Positions 33,667-43,295 of a stretch of DNA of 64,000 bases are shown piece by piece; position 1 is the first letter of the stretch, and the number at the start of each line of letters is the position of its first letter. The position numbers and the translations under genes were made by a program. The stretch is from Incurvaria masculella. Its lineage: Eukaryota; Arthropoda; Insecta; Lepidoptera; Incurvariidae. The notes under the pieces were generated by a model. That model was not told the DNA's origin, searched no databases, and saw nothing but the letters and a program-made list of their open reading frames with translations. Location of the stretch: the NCBI GenBank assembly GCA_946894095.1, contig OX335656.1, positions 6,711,001 to 6,775,000 of the forward strand, read 5' to 3'.

Positions 33667-33990
33667 CAGCCTCGGTAGCTCAGTTTGCGACGCCTTGCGA
33701 ATCGATAAGCTGGGGAAGCAGCTCTGAGCGCGGTTAGGTTCTGGATGGGTGACCATTATCAGCCGTTGAGGCTGGCCGTGGTTCGGATTCCACCTAAAAC
33801 TGCAGGTCCCCTTCCTTACTTACTGTGTTGGTATCATCGCGTTGAATGAATGATGGTCGAAGCGAAAATGAAAATTGTCTTTTTTTTCATCCAGTGCAAT
33901 GTAGCCGAGCAATATAAAAAGTGTATTAGGTAGAAGAAGAGTGTTAAGGTAATATTTGACGATCAGTTCGGTATAAGCCCCGTCTCCTTA
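33667..33990 (+). mobile_element. 5S-headed SINE, near full length
   Basis: Starts CAGCCTCGGTAGCTCAGTTT. From 33715, GAAGCAGCTCTGAGCGCGGT, TAGGTTCTGGATGGGTGACC closely tracks the 5S rRNA segment that carries its internal A and C boxes. After GGTTCGGATTCCACCT comes the shared SINE body, ending GCCGAGCAATATAAA and a decayed tail. Confidence 0.8.
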
Positions 33991-34367
33991 TCGTTTGTCA
34001 TGTCATCAGTAAGAGTTTTTTTTATTTTGAAACAAATAATTATGTTCCATTTGGAGAATATTTTTTAATTCTAAAATACAAAAAACTCTATACTCGGACG
34101 ATTTTCGGGTGACATTTCAGAACTAATACAAAGGTCATCAGGCAGAATTTACCCACTTTTCGAAAAGCTGTGTACATAAACCTAACTACATTTTTATTTT
34201 ATGATTACAGCAAAACATTAATATTACGAATGTTGTTTTTATTATCGTTTGGAATACAAATTAAGAAAAGGCCATTTGAAAACTGAAAACAATTAAGATA
34301 TTTTCATTATTTATTTGCTTGTAGGTGAGATTGCTTGTAGGTAGATCAATAAAATTGTTTTTGTAAA

Positions 34368-34411
34368 CTTCGTTGCCATGGTAAATTGTTCCTGTTACCA
34401 TGGCAACGAAG
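34368..34411. repeat. Perfect 17-bp hairpin
   Basis: CTTCGTTGCCATGGTAA is followed after 10 bases by its exact reverse complement. Confidence 0.9.
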
Positions 34412-34904
34412 AAAAAATTTACTTTTATGTTTGAGAGTGTGGCGCGTCCTATAATGCATCTTCGGCCATAAGGTCACGCTATACCAGAGACATAAAAAGA
34501 ATGACATTCAGGTTTGTTTTAAATGTTCCCAGTTCCCACAGAAATGCATCTTTTGGCCATGAATCTATTTATTCCACCCGGTTTTATTATTGTAATCTGT
34601 GGGTAAGTGTTTAAAACAAATCTGCCTAATAATGTGGCTCATGCCTGTTTCCTCGTCAAATGAAGATTTATATTTTGCACATTAAGTAAATCAGTTAAAA
34701 GCTAATTCTGTACATTTTTTTCATACATTAACTTATATGCGTTATATATGCCCTTAAAAATGTGTATACAAATACGTAAAGACGTATATTATAGATACAA
34801 GTTAAGGTATCAAACAACAGAAACGTACAAATGTAACTCTACATAAGTTGATTTAAGTAATATTTTTTTGATTATGTTATTTTTTTTTATTTTCTAGACC
34901 ATTT

Positions 34905-34990
34905 TAATGATCGTCAAGGTTCCGGGCTCCGCTCGGGAGAATGTCCAAAATGAACCTGACCCGAGCGGAGCGGATTCCAACTAGTACAAT
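34905..34990. repeat. Two AGCTA-repeat ends, head to head
   Basis: AAGGTTCCGGGCTCCGCTCG reads as the family's end on the minus strand. CCTGACCCGAGCGGAGCGGA about 30 bases on is the same end on the plus strand. Nothing else of the element is present. Confidence 0.55.
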
Positions 34991-35639
34991 AACATATCAC
35001 CTTGATTTATTAAGTACACTCTGAGTGCCACCTAGCTTAGGGTGCAGTTGTAATGCAAATTGTATATTCAATGTCGTTACGCCAGGGTGTAATATGTATA
35101 TTTCAAAGTGCACTAAACACATTGTAGAAGATAAAAAAAAATTTATATGCATACGTTTAACATTATATTCATTCAATTAAATTCATTAGCCACAGTTACA
35201 GAAATAATTCAATAATAATTTACACACAAAACCCTCGTGTTAGTTACGGTATGCCCAGTCAGCTATGTGCGAATATATCGGCAAGGAATTCACTCCAAAA
35301 TTCTCACTACATTTTCGCAGAATTCAATAGCGTACATAGTCTTGATTTGCTGGACCATATTAAATAAGCGGAGGAATTCGGCCTCCCAAATACCGAACAG
35401 CAAAATCCTGGACTCCCAATTACTCCGGGCATCGAATTTCCTTTGTCATTCACAACGCAAAATGCGCAAATTCGCAAAGCCTCGTCCCGACATGTCACAG
35501 AAATAATACGGCGGGCGATTGTGTTTTGATTTTTGAGATTATAAAGTTTAGGGGAAGCCAATTGTTAGGCCAATTTGTTTATTCGATAAAATATTTGTAA
35601 TTGGGTTTTTATTGTTCGTTGTGTAGTTTGTGTAGTGGT

Positions 35640-35750
35640 AACCACCGCATTGGATGAAACTACGGTTAAAGCGCCAATGAAAATTTGCCCATGTTTTCCA
35701 TCCAGTTCAGTGTCGCCGTGCTCATAAAGAGAAGGGAATCTGGCGAGTCT
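35640..35750 (+). mobile_element. SINE body fragment
   Basis: ACCACCGCATTGGATGAAAC through CATCCAGTTCAGTGTCGCCG and TGCTCATAAAGAGAAGG. No head or end. Confidence 0.75.
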
Positions 35751-35835
35751 AAAATGTTCAAGCCTTACAAAAAAATAAGATCGCTTGAAGATATTAGTTA
35801 GGTACATGGTGGAAGAACCGGATTGGAAGAGAGTG

Positions 35836-36133
35836 CAGTGGTTCTAAACAGGTTGTCCGCGGACCACTGATCGTCCCTGGAAGCACCCCAAAAAAGATCA
35901 AATATGAATTGTAAAGAGTATGCAGTCACAAAAAATGCATTAAAATAATATAGGTGTTTGTCTCTGTAAATATTTTTTTCGTTGAAAAAAACACCTTTGT
36001 ATGTGTGTTTAATGTATACAAAGAACCACCCTACATTCATTTAGATTTAAATTATCTCCAACAGTTGGTCATCCATGGCAAGACAAATATGTTGTTAAAT
36101 GCGCCGTCATCACTAAAAGGTTAAGAACCACTG
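35836..36133. mobile_element. hAT-type MITE, 298 bp
   Basis: Starts CAGTGGTTCTAAACAGG and ends AAGGTTAAGAACCACTG, i.e. inverted ends of the CAGTGGTTCTnAAC kind that I know from hAT transposons. Internal sequence is noncoding. The flanking octamers do not show a clean direct duplication, so the copy is old or its boundary is off by a few bases. Confidence 0.7.
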
Positions 36134-36901
36134 CTCTCACGGATGCACATATGGGGTGACGGCAGGGTAAAAATCGAATCAGTGGTGCTACTAATTTCTC
36201 ATAAAGCTGCTTGTGTTTTTTTTTTTCAATTGATATAATACCCGAATACTTACTTTTCTCAACAATCATATTAATATTTATTTCAGACATAGTCCATGTT
36301 TTAACAAAAATATAAAACAAAACAAACAAACTTAAGGAGAGGTTTAATTGTGTTGCATATTATTATTTGGAGATGCTACAATACATGCAAAGTTATAGAA
36401 TACATACATAATAATAAAGTGGTTACAGTGGGTACGAATAACAACAGCTATACTGGCCAATCATTACTTTTTTTATTTATCTAGTCAAATGTGAAAATAT
36501 AGAGTGAAAAGGAAGTATTTTATTTAATAACTGGAAAAAACGAATAGCACACAATATATGAAAACTACCAACTATCAAAACAAGACTAAAAGATTAAAAA
36601 CAATATTAATTATAGAAATTTCACGCAAAATGCGGTTTCTGAATGAGGCAATGCGTTTACAAATTATCGCCTCAAAGCTACCAACCCTCGACTCTGTAAA
36701 CATTCCCGAGGCTCCACACAATTTAGGTAGACCTAATAGGAATCTGAACGCATAATTATACTGCACACATACTGTTTTTTGATCGTGTAGACTTGTTTTG
36801 CGTTGACAGTACGCTTTACAAAAATATCTATTTTCAATAAAAAAAATGGAAGTGAAACTTCTTGCCCATAATTGTAGCATAAGACACACGTACCTACACT
36901 C
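36134..36901. other. AT-rich DNA
   Basis: Short frames on both strands at 36558-36915 overlap each other and look accidental. Nothing recognised. Confidence 0.4.
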
Positions 36902-37046
36902 TTTCGAAGCGGCAATAAAAAATGTCCCTGTTTTCCATCCAGTTCAATTTAGCCGAACAATATAAGGAAGGCCCTGGTATAGCACCTAGTTCATATGTGG
37001 TATGTTAGGCTAATATCATGATATGGTATTAGCCATCCATGTCATA
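36902..37046 (+). mobile_element. SINE 3' half
   Basis: CGAAGCGGCAATAAAAAATG, CATCCAGTTCAATTTAGCCG, AACAATATAAGGAAGGCCCT, and the end GGCTAATATCATGATATGGT, ATTAGCCATCCATGTCA. The AACAATATAAGG form links it to the 5S-headed subfamily. Confidence 0.8.
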
Positions 37047-37094
37047 GATTAGGCTACCAACCACACGATGCATCAAATTTCCTTTGCCTTTTCT

Positions 37095-37592
37095 TTCAAC
37101 TCCCCATACAAACATGGAAAGTAGATCATGCGTATATATGTCATATGTAGATCCAAAATGTCAATGGTTATCAAGCTAGATGCATGATAACCATTGGCAT
37201 TGTATAATTGTGTTTGGTTTTTAAGTTATAAGGGCCGCAATTTTGAATTTTTCGCGCGTTTTAAACAATGAGTTTGGACATGGATTTTGCAACGATAAAC
37301 ATAAATATTTAAAAAATCTTAGTCATTAAGCCTAGCTTGTTCCGTGGAGATTAATAATCACTGTAGGTTTTGTTTGATTTTTGACTACAGCGTTCGTGAT
37401 TTACTTTTGGCTATAAATCGTTTTATTATATAATTTTTTTTCTGACCAAATCAAGTACTATGCGCATTGTTTGCTTTGTGGACGTGTTGTTGATATATTT
37501 TTATCTAAAACAGAGAAAGTTCCATAAAGCACTAGAATGATTTTGTGCTGTACCCGTGAATAAGTTAGTCCCGTCGGAAAGTGCCATCTTAA
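37095..37592 (-). mobile_element. TTAA557 element, left end lost
   Basis: Reverse orientation. CTCCCCATACAAACATGGAA and GATAACCATTGGCATTGTAT match the family, as do GTTTGGTTTTTAAGTTATAA and TACTATGCGCATTGTTTGCT. It ends GGAAAGTGCCATCTTAA with the terminal TTAA. Confidence 0.8.
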
Positions 37593-37890
37593 GTTAACAC
37601 CAGCCATGCTTCCTCTGTTATATGTATGCCCGCGTCCACTTCAATCCGGTCCAACGCTTCAGGCAAAACATCATTCAAAGGGCTGGTCTTTTGTCGTGCA
37701 ACATAACGTCGTCACAGCGCCCTGTCGCACGCAGCTCTGCCTCCGTGCTCCGACCTCGGACCGAAGTGCTCTCAAAATCAGTCACGCACATTTGACGGGA
37801 CTCGGGACAAAAGACTACTAATGGGTAGACAATAAACTGAGTCTGATATTGATACGTCTCTTCAGTTCAATATTTCATGTGTTTTTTTTT

Positions 37891-38243
37891 GTGAGTGGGA
37901 ATGAATTGCTAATACCACACTCATTTTAATGATATCAGCCCAATACCGCATTACCGAAGGAATCAGGTGCATTCCCTTTACCGGATCGGCTACGTTGAAC
38001 AGGATGGAAAATACGGACATTTTTTTATAGCCGTTTTGACCATCTTTCATCCAATGCGATGAGATAATAGGGAAATGGGGACCAACAGTTTTAAATGTAT
38101 TCCGAACCATGGGAATAGCTCGCAATCGTGATAAAATTGATGTATTCAACTCGGAAAGAGAAAGAAAGTGGTAAGTTAACGGGCGGAGGTTTGAACCTTT
38201 GACTTTTGGCATGCAAGGCAAATCCCAGCGCACTAAGTTCCAG
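37891..38243 (-). mobile_element. tRNA-headed SINE, near full length
   Basis: On the minus strand the head (GGTTCAAACCTCC as B box, 38188-38200) is decayed. The body is in usual order to TGATATCATTAAAATGAGTG, TGGTATTAGCAATTC at its 3' end. Confidence 0.75.
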
Positions 38244-38577
38244 TATCCTTATATTAGGCCATCACAGGACATTTTCGAATGAACAAGTTGCATTAAATAT
38301 AGGTTTGAAATAGATATTAGATTTTTTTTTTAATGTATTTTATTTAAATTTGATCTCTAATAAATATATATCAGACTCATTGATTTTATGCAGTGGTAAC
38401 CAAAGTACTAGTAAGTGAACAGAAAACTTATTTACAGTTCCTATTTTAACTACGAATCTCTAACGATTTTTTATCTACGTCAAAGCTAGTAGGAACTGAT
38501 TAGAACCATTACCTAAGGGAAAAAATGATAGTTTTAAAAATTAATTCACGGTTACTAAACTATTGAAATATATAAAG
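38244..38577. other. AT-rich DNA
   Basis: Nothing recognised. Confidence 0.45.
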
Positions 38578-38705
38578 AGCATGGAGTTTTTTTCAGTGCC
38601 GTTTCGACTATATGCGATGGGGTCAACCAGGCAGGCTTAGCCATACCTCCTAGAAAGTACGGAAGATCAACTTCAGTTTCATGGATTCGAAACTTTGCAG
38701 TGGCA
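38578..38705 (-). mobile_element. SINE middle fragment
   Basis: TCAGTGCCGTTTCGACTATA, TGCGATGGGGTCAACCAGGC and TTCATGGATTCGAAACTTTG correspond to the central body. Confidence 0.65.
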
Positions 38706-38871
38706 CTGAAATGCAGTCCCAGTTGATTTCTTAGGCCCGCATTTAGGAAAGCCGGCACCACCAAATCGGAGGGTTTTTCTTACTATATTTTTCCTTGAAA
38801 TAAGAATAAACAATGAAAACATTAACATGCCAACTCGTTTCGCAATCGCCAAAATATCGCTACTACAAATC

Positions 38872-39815
38872 GTACTTCACAAAATCAATCACGAACAATG
38901 AATTTTGTCTGGTCGAGCGGACAGCGGACTGGACTCTAAGCGGCCTATAAGCTCATCAGAGTTTATAAAATTACGGTATTTTACAAAATCAATCACAGAC
39001 AACGCATATCCTTCGGTCAAGCGGACCGGACTATAAACAGCCCATAGCCCGTAAGACTTTTTATAATTACGGTACCTCACAAAATCCATCACAAACAACG
39101 CATATCCTTCGGTCAAGCGGACCGGACTGTAAACAGCCCATAGCCCGTCAGTCTATTTATAATTACAGTACCTCACAAAATCCACCACAAACAATGCATA
39201 TCCTTCGGTCAAGCGGACCGGACTGTAAACAGCCCATAACGCTTCAGACTTTTTATAATTACGGTACCTCACAAAATTCATCACAAACAACGCATATCCT
39301 TCGGGCAAGCGGATCGGACTGTAAATAGCCCATAGCCCGTCAGACTTTTTATAATTACGGTACCTCACAAAATCCACCACAAACAACGTATATCCTTGGG
39401 TCAAGCGGACCGGACTGTAAACAACCCATAGCCCGTCAGACTTTTTATAATTACGGTACCTCACAAAATCCACCACAAACAACGCATATCCTTCGGTCAA
39501 GCGGTCCGGGCTGTAAAGAGCCCATAGCCCGTCAGACTATTTATAATTACAGTACCTCATAAAATTCATCACAAACAACGCATATCCTTCGGGCAAGCGG
39601 ACCGGACTGTAAATAGCCCATAGCCCGTCAGACTTTTTATAATTACGGTACCTCACAAAATCCATCACAAACAACGCATATACTTCGGTCAAGTGGACCA
39701 GACTCTAAACAGCCCATGGCCCATCAGACTTTTTATAATTACGGTACTTCACAAAATCCATCACAAACAACGCACATCCTCCGGTCGAGCGGACTGGACT
39801 CTAAAAAGCGCTAAT
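38872..39815. repeat. Tandem array, exact 96-bp period, about ten units
   Basis: The word CACAAAATC (or one-base variants) occurs at 38878, 38982, 39078, 39174, 39270, 39366, 39462, 39558, 39654 and 39750: nine intervals, of which eight are exactly 96. Unit: CACAAAATCCATCACAAACA, ACGCATATCCTTCGGTCAAG, CGGACCGGACTGTAAACAGC, CCATAGCCCGTCAGACTTTT, TATAATTACGGTACCT. 96 is a multiple of three, so a 32-residue repeat (YALFVVDFVRYRNYKK) is open on the minus strand. Two units have TATTTAT instead of TTTTTAT, creating stops, and differences are often non-synonymous, so coding is unlikely. Confidence 0.9.
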
Positions 39816-40153
39816 AAAAATCAGGTTCGCCGCATTAGCCCAAGTAAGGTCCACCGGAACATCAGCAAACGCCGGATTACGTCGCTGCCGTCCGTTCCCG
39901 ATCCGGTGATTTTGTTTTATATATTCGTCCCCCGAGAAATCATCGGGTCTCGTTGCCGCTGCACGGAAAATTCCGGCGCCCGAGGCCGGCAGACCAGCGT
40001 CGACGGCGTATCAATTTGATGGATATTTCGCCAGTTTTAGGGTTGAATTGCTTTTTGATGTAGTACGTGCGAGCCGGAAGTAAATTGTGTATTAAAAATG
40101 TACAGGCGGCTGTTGATGCGGGGTTTTATTCATGCATTCGGCTGCATGATACT
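39816..40153. other. GC-rich single-copy islet
   Basis: From about 39830 to 40010 GC-rich, e.g. GGCGCCCGAGGCCGGCAGAC. Open plus frame of no recognised type. Conserved noncoding DNA possible. Confidence 0.4.
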
Positions 40154-40533
40154 CAGCAGGCCTATTCCTGGAATTCCGTAATCATGAATCAGGAATCGTG
40201 AGTCCAGTAAACTGCTTTTATAGCAGGTGGCGAAATTGGTAGACGCAATACCCGCGAATGGTATGTTATGCTGGTTCGGGTCCAGCCTTGCAGTATATTC
40301 TTAAAGTAGTTCTTTTTACTGGGATCTTACTTTAATTGATGTGTCCTTGCTTCACGGTTAATTAAACATACAAACATATCCCATTCCTTGCTCTTTTAAA
40401 GCGTCTTTTTCGACGGAAAACCTTGATTCATTCAAAAAAACTATCTTTCGGAATATTTTCATTACGAAAATCGCTTTGAAAACCTCTATAAAAGCTTTAA
40501 AAACGGTTTTAAAAGCGATTTTCTTGTGGCTTA
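40154..40533. mobile_element. CAGCAG foldback split by an insertion
   Basis: The left terminus CAGCAGGCCTATTCCTGGAA to ACTGCTTTTATAGC (40154-40224) is followed by about 165 foreign bases. The family then resumes at about 40390 with CTTTTTCGACGGAAAACCTT, ...CTATCTTTCGGAATATTTTC, CGAAAATCGCTTTGAAAACC. The right terminal repeat is missing. Confidence 0.75.
40223..40291 (+). other. tRNA-Leu-like sequence, bacterial/plastid style
   Basis: GGTGGCGAAATTGGTAGACG (40226-40245) matches the D-arm region of bacterial and plastid tRNA-Leu as I know it. ATACC/GGTAT can pair as an anticodon stem around CGCGAAT, which has G instead of U at position 33. GCTGG-TTCGGGT-CCAGC is a perfect T arm. The acceptor pairs only partly (GCAGG with CCTTGC) and the long variable arm of tRNA-Leu is absent. 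A pseudo-tRNA or the head of a young SINE; not a working tRNA gene. Confidence 0.5.
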
Positions 40534-40574
40534 GAACATCTGTATTAAACCTAAATAATTTATTGATGCTTACA

Positions 40575-40853
40575 AAACGGAACGGTTACTCACTGACAGA
40601 CACCGTACAGCTTAAACCGCTGGACCTAGAGATTTGAAATTTGCAAGAAGAGTACCTACCTAGGGGTGCATTAAGAAGGATTTTTGTAGGATGCACCCCT
40701 AAGGAGTGAATAAGGTTGGTAAAATGTTTCTATACTGAAATGGTGTGAATGTATGCTTTCTTAAACCATTGATATTCAAATGACGTGAAATGAATTTAAA
40801 TATGTAATTAGTTTTATAGTTTGTTAAAATATGGACTTTGTCTGCAATAAATA

Positions 40854-40888
<35 letters not shown>

Positions 40889-40889
40889 G
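40575..40889 (+). repeat. AGCTA-repeat core with (ATT)n tail
   Basis: AAACCGCTGGACCTAGAGAT, TTGAAATTTGCAAG and the pair of CACCCCTAAGGAGTGAATAA words resemble the core of the AGCTA repeats. About 150 bases on, GCAATAAATATTTTT leads into roughly eleven ATT units (40856-40889), a LINE-like tail. Confidence 0.5.
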
Positions 40890-41097
40890 AACCGATTGCG
40901 AAGCAACAGTGGTGAGTTGTCGCACGCCCGCGAAGGTATCTGGCCTGACGACATGGCCCGAGAAAAACCTAGCCTTACCTTAGCTAGTTAAGAGGATAAT
41001 GAGGTGATCAAACTCCATCAATGGCTCGTGCCGGGTTCTATAGTAAAATTAAGAAATATTTTTTCTGTAATTTAGCATATTACATAAATCACCTTAG

Positions 41098-41368
41098 AGC
41101 TACGTCGCATCCATGTTAAACTGTAGGTCCCCTTCCTTACACACTATGTGGTAGGGCCAGTCCCGCCCAGGTTGGAACCATCGCATTGAATGAACGATGG
41201 TCGAAGCTGCAATAAAAATTGCCCGTGTTTTATATTTTTTTTTATATAAAATAGCTTTGCAATAAAAGGAAAGTCCATGGTGCCTAGGTCCCATGAGGTG
41301 TATTGGGCTAATATCATGGCAACAGGTGTGATATTAGCCAGCCATTCCCAGACAGATAAAACAATATA
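41098..41368 (+). mobile_element. SINE, head missing, small insertion
   Basis: From CATCCATGTTAAACTGTAGG to TATTAGCCAGCCATTCCCAG. Between GCCCGTGTTTTA and GGAAAGTCCATGG the CATCCAGTTCAATG segment is replaced by an AT-rich ~40-base stretch. Confidence 0.75.
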
Positions 41369-42077
41369 TAATGAAAATCGTATTAGTCGAATCTCCTTAA
41401 CGTATTTAATTCGTCCACCCAAGGCTGTCCAGCCCTAGAAAACAAAGGAATGAAAATACGGTAATATTTCTGTCCCCCGATCCTCGCGAAAAGAATTGAG
41501 GCAAACATCATCTTTGTATCCGCAATTAGAGCAGCCGCCTCGGCCGTCGCACGACCGAAGTAAGTAAACACGGCGCTCAGGTCTACAGAGACGATTATTA
41601 TTTGCGAAGCTCGTCCCTCCGCCGGGTAATGACATAATTTTCTGCTTGTTGCCTCTACCGTACACCTATCCGCACGCTCTATCCATACCGCCGTATCCGC
41701 GCGCGGAATCCGCACCATTCTATTTGCTAACAAACACGATACGCCAATCTTCTATCTTCTTGCTTTCCATCCTAGTGATGTCGAAATATACGTGTCCGCA
41801 TTTTCACACCTCATAACGTCCCGTTTTCAATATTTTCGCATGCATGGCGTGGGTGGATAATTTTCACATATAAATACTTTTATCTGTGGCAATAATATTA
41901 TTTTATATAATAACACAAATAAGAGTACAAATCTTTTCTAGATAATAAACCATAGCAGGGTTAATTAATCACTTATAACAGAATGAAGACTCATTTATTA
42001 TATGACATATTATTTAAAAACATGGTAAATTTTTTCCGGAAGTCTGATAGTGATTACCTTTTTATTATTTAGTTATG
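41369..42077. other. GC-richer islet then AT-rich DNA
   Basis: 41400-41740 is balanced in composition with a 116-codon minus frame (includes SILFARIGGQKYYRIFIPLF). On the minus strand TTCCTTTGTTTTCTAG is an acceptor-like site within it, but no paired donor makes a convincing exon. Confidence 0.3.
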
Positions 42078-42605
42078 TGGACATGAATGGCTAGCACCAC
42101 ACCACACCCACTGTCACGACGTTAGAGCCCAACACACCGCATTCCCAAAACAATTAGTTAAGTGCCGTGCCATGTCATTTTCTATATAAGCACGGCTACT
42201 TTGAACTGTATGGAAAACACGGACAATTTTTCATTGCCATTTCGACCATCATTTCATTTAAAGCGATGATACCTCTACAGAGGTACACTTGTCTAGAATT
42301 GCTAAGATCGTCAAGTCCGCAAGTTTACACCATAAGCAGGCATTTGAGAGATTTTCATTTTTAACATATTCACATTTTCAACACACTGATATTATGTCAT
42401 ATTTCTATTGTGTAATCCTGCGGAATCGATGACCTTAGCGATTTTTAGATAAGGGATTTGTAACTCCTAATAGAAACTTTCGATGGCTTAAACCCTTTAC
42501 CTAGGAAGGAAAAGACACCTACAGTTTTACATGGATTCCAAACATGGAATAGTTTGCATTCGTTAAGAAATGCAATTATCCAACTCAGAAAAAGAATGGC
42601 ATAGA
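42078..42605 (-). mobile_element. SINE interrupted by ~210 bp
   Basis: 42078-42270 carries the 3' half (TGGACATGAATGGCTAGCAC ... CATTTCGACCATCATTTCAT). The 5' part of the body (AAACCCTTTACCTAGGAAGG, TTTTACATGGATTCCAAACA, CAATTATCCAACTCAG) resumes at about 42485. The insert between is AT-rich and unrecognised. Confidence 0.7.
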
Positions 42606-42738
42606 AGTAATTACATAAGTAGAAATATGTGCTAACCATTTGGTGTGCGTAATTATCGTAACTATTCATCATTCACATCCGCACAAATCATTTTCACATC
42701 ACTACCTTTAGACCACGCTATCTCTCGCGTGGCAATAT

Positions 42739-43295
42739 TTAAGGTGGCCCAACCCGGCTGGCCTAACTTATTCGCGGTAACTTATTCGGTACAAAACCGT
42801 GCTGTTGCGCTTTGAGACCTTCTCTGTTTCAAAGAATAAGATAGGCTCCGTGATAAGGAAGATGCAACATGTCAACAAAAAAGGCAATGTGCATAGTGTA
42901 TGATTTAGTAAGATTTACTAAAATTTTAATTTCAAAACGACTTATAGCTAAAAGTAAACCACGACCGCTGTAGTCAAAAATCTAACAAAAACCAAATAGA
43001 TCATACATCTTGATTAAATAATCTATGTCTGATTACTAATTTTTTTAAGATGTTCTTACTTTATCATTGCGTAATCCACCTCCAAAGTTATTGTATAAAA
43101 CGCGCGAAAAATTCGAACTTTCGGACCTTATAACTTAGAAATCAAAACACAATTTTACAATGCCAATGGTCATCAGACATCTAGTTCGATCAAATAAAGC
43201 TATTTTGAGCTAAACTTTGGATCTCTGACAAGAAATATGGTCGTGATCTTCTTTCCCCGTTTGTATGGGGAGATGAGCGGGATGGGCCACCTTAA
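42739..43295 (+). mobile_element. TTAA557 element, complete
   Basis: Bounded by TTAAGGTGGCCCAACCCG and CGGGATGGGCCACCTTAA, inverted ends matching at 17 of 18 positions. TTAA at both outer edges suggests either a TTAA target duplication or part of the repeat. Interior 520 bases include TATAACTTAGAAATCAAAAC and CAATGCCAATGGTCATCAGA; no coding frame. Other copies: 26924, 37095, 50470, 53994, 62505. Confidence 0.9.

Larger units (their letters stand above)
33991..35639. other. AT-rich DNA
   Basis: Contains the hairpin at 34368 and repeat ends at 34905 (listed). An A+T-poor part at 35280-35540 has short frames on both strands with no recognised product. Confidence 0.4.

Noticed and set aside
33667..33760. 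A 5S rRNA gene
   Set aside because: Only the internal promoter-like part resembles 5S. The 5' third is tRNA-like and the rest is SINE body, so it is a repeat head, not a 5S gene.
38889..39500. Repeat protein encoded by the 96-bp array (minus strand)
   Set aside because: The frame is open only because the unit is a multiple of three. Two units carry stops, many unit differences change residues, and there is no start or splice context.
41383..41733. 116-codon minus-strand frame as a gene
   Set aside because: An acceptor-like site exists inside it but no matching donor or homology. Not enough to call.
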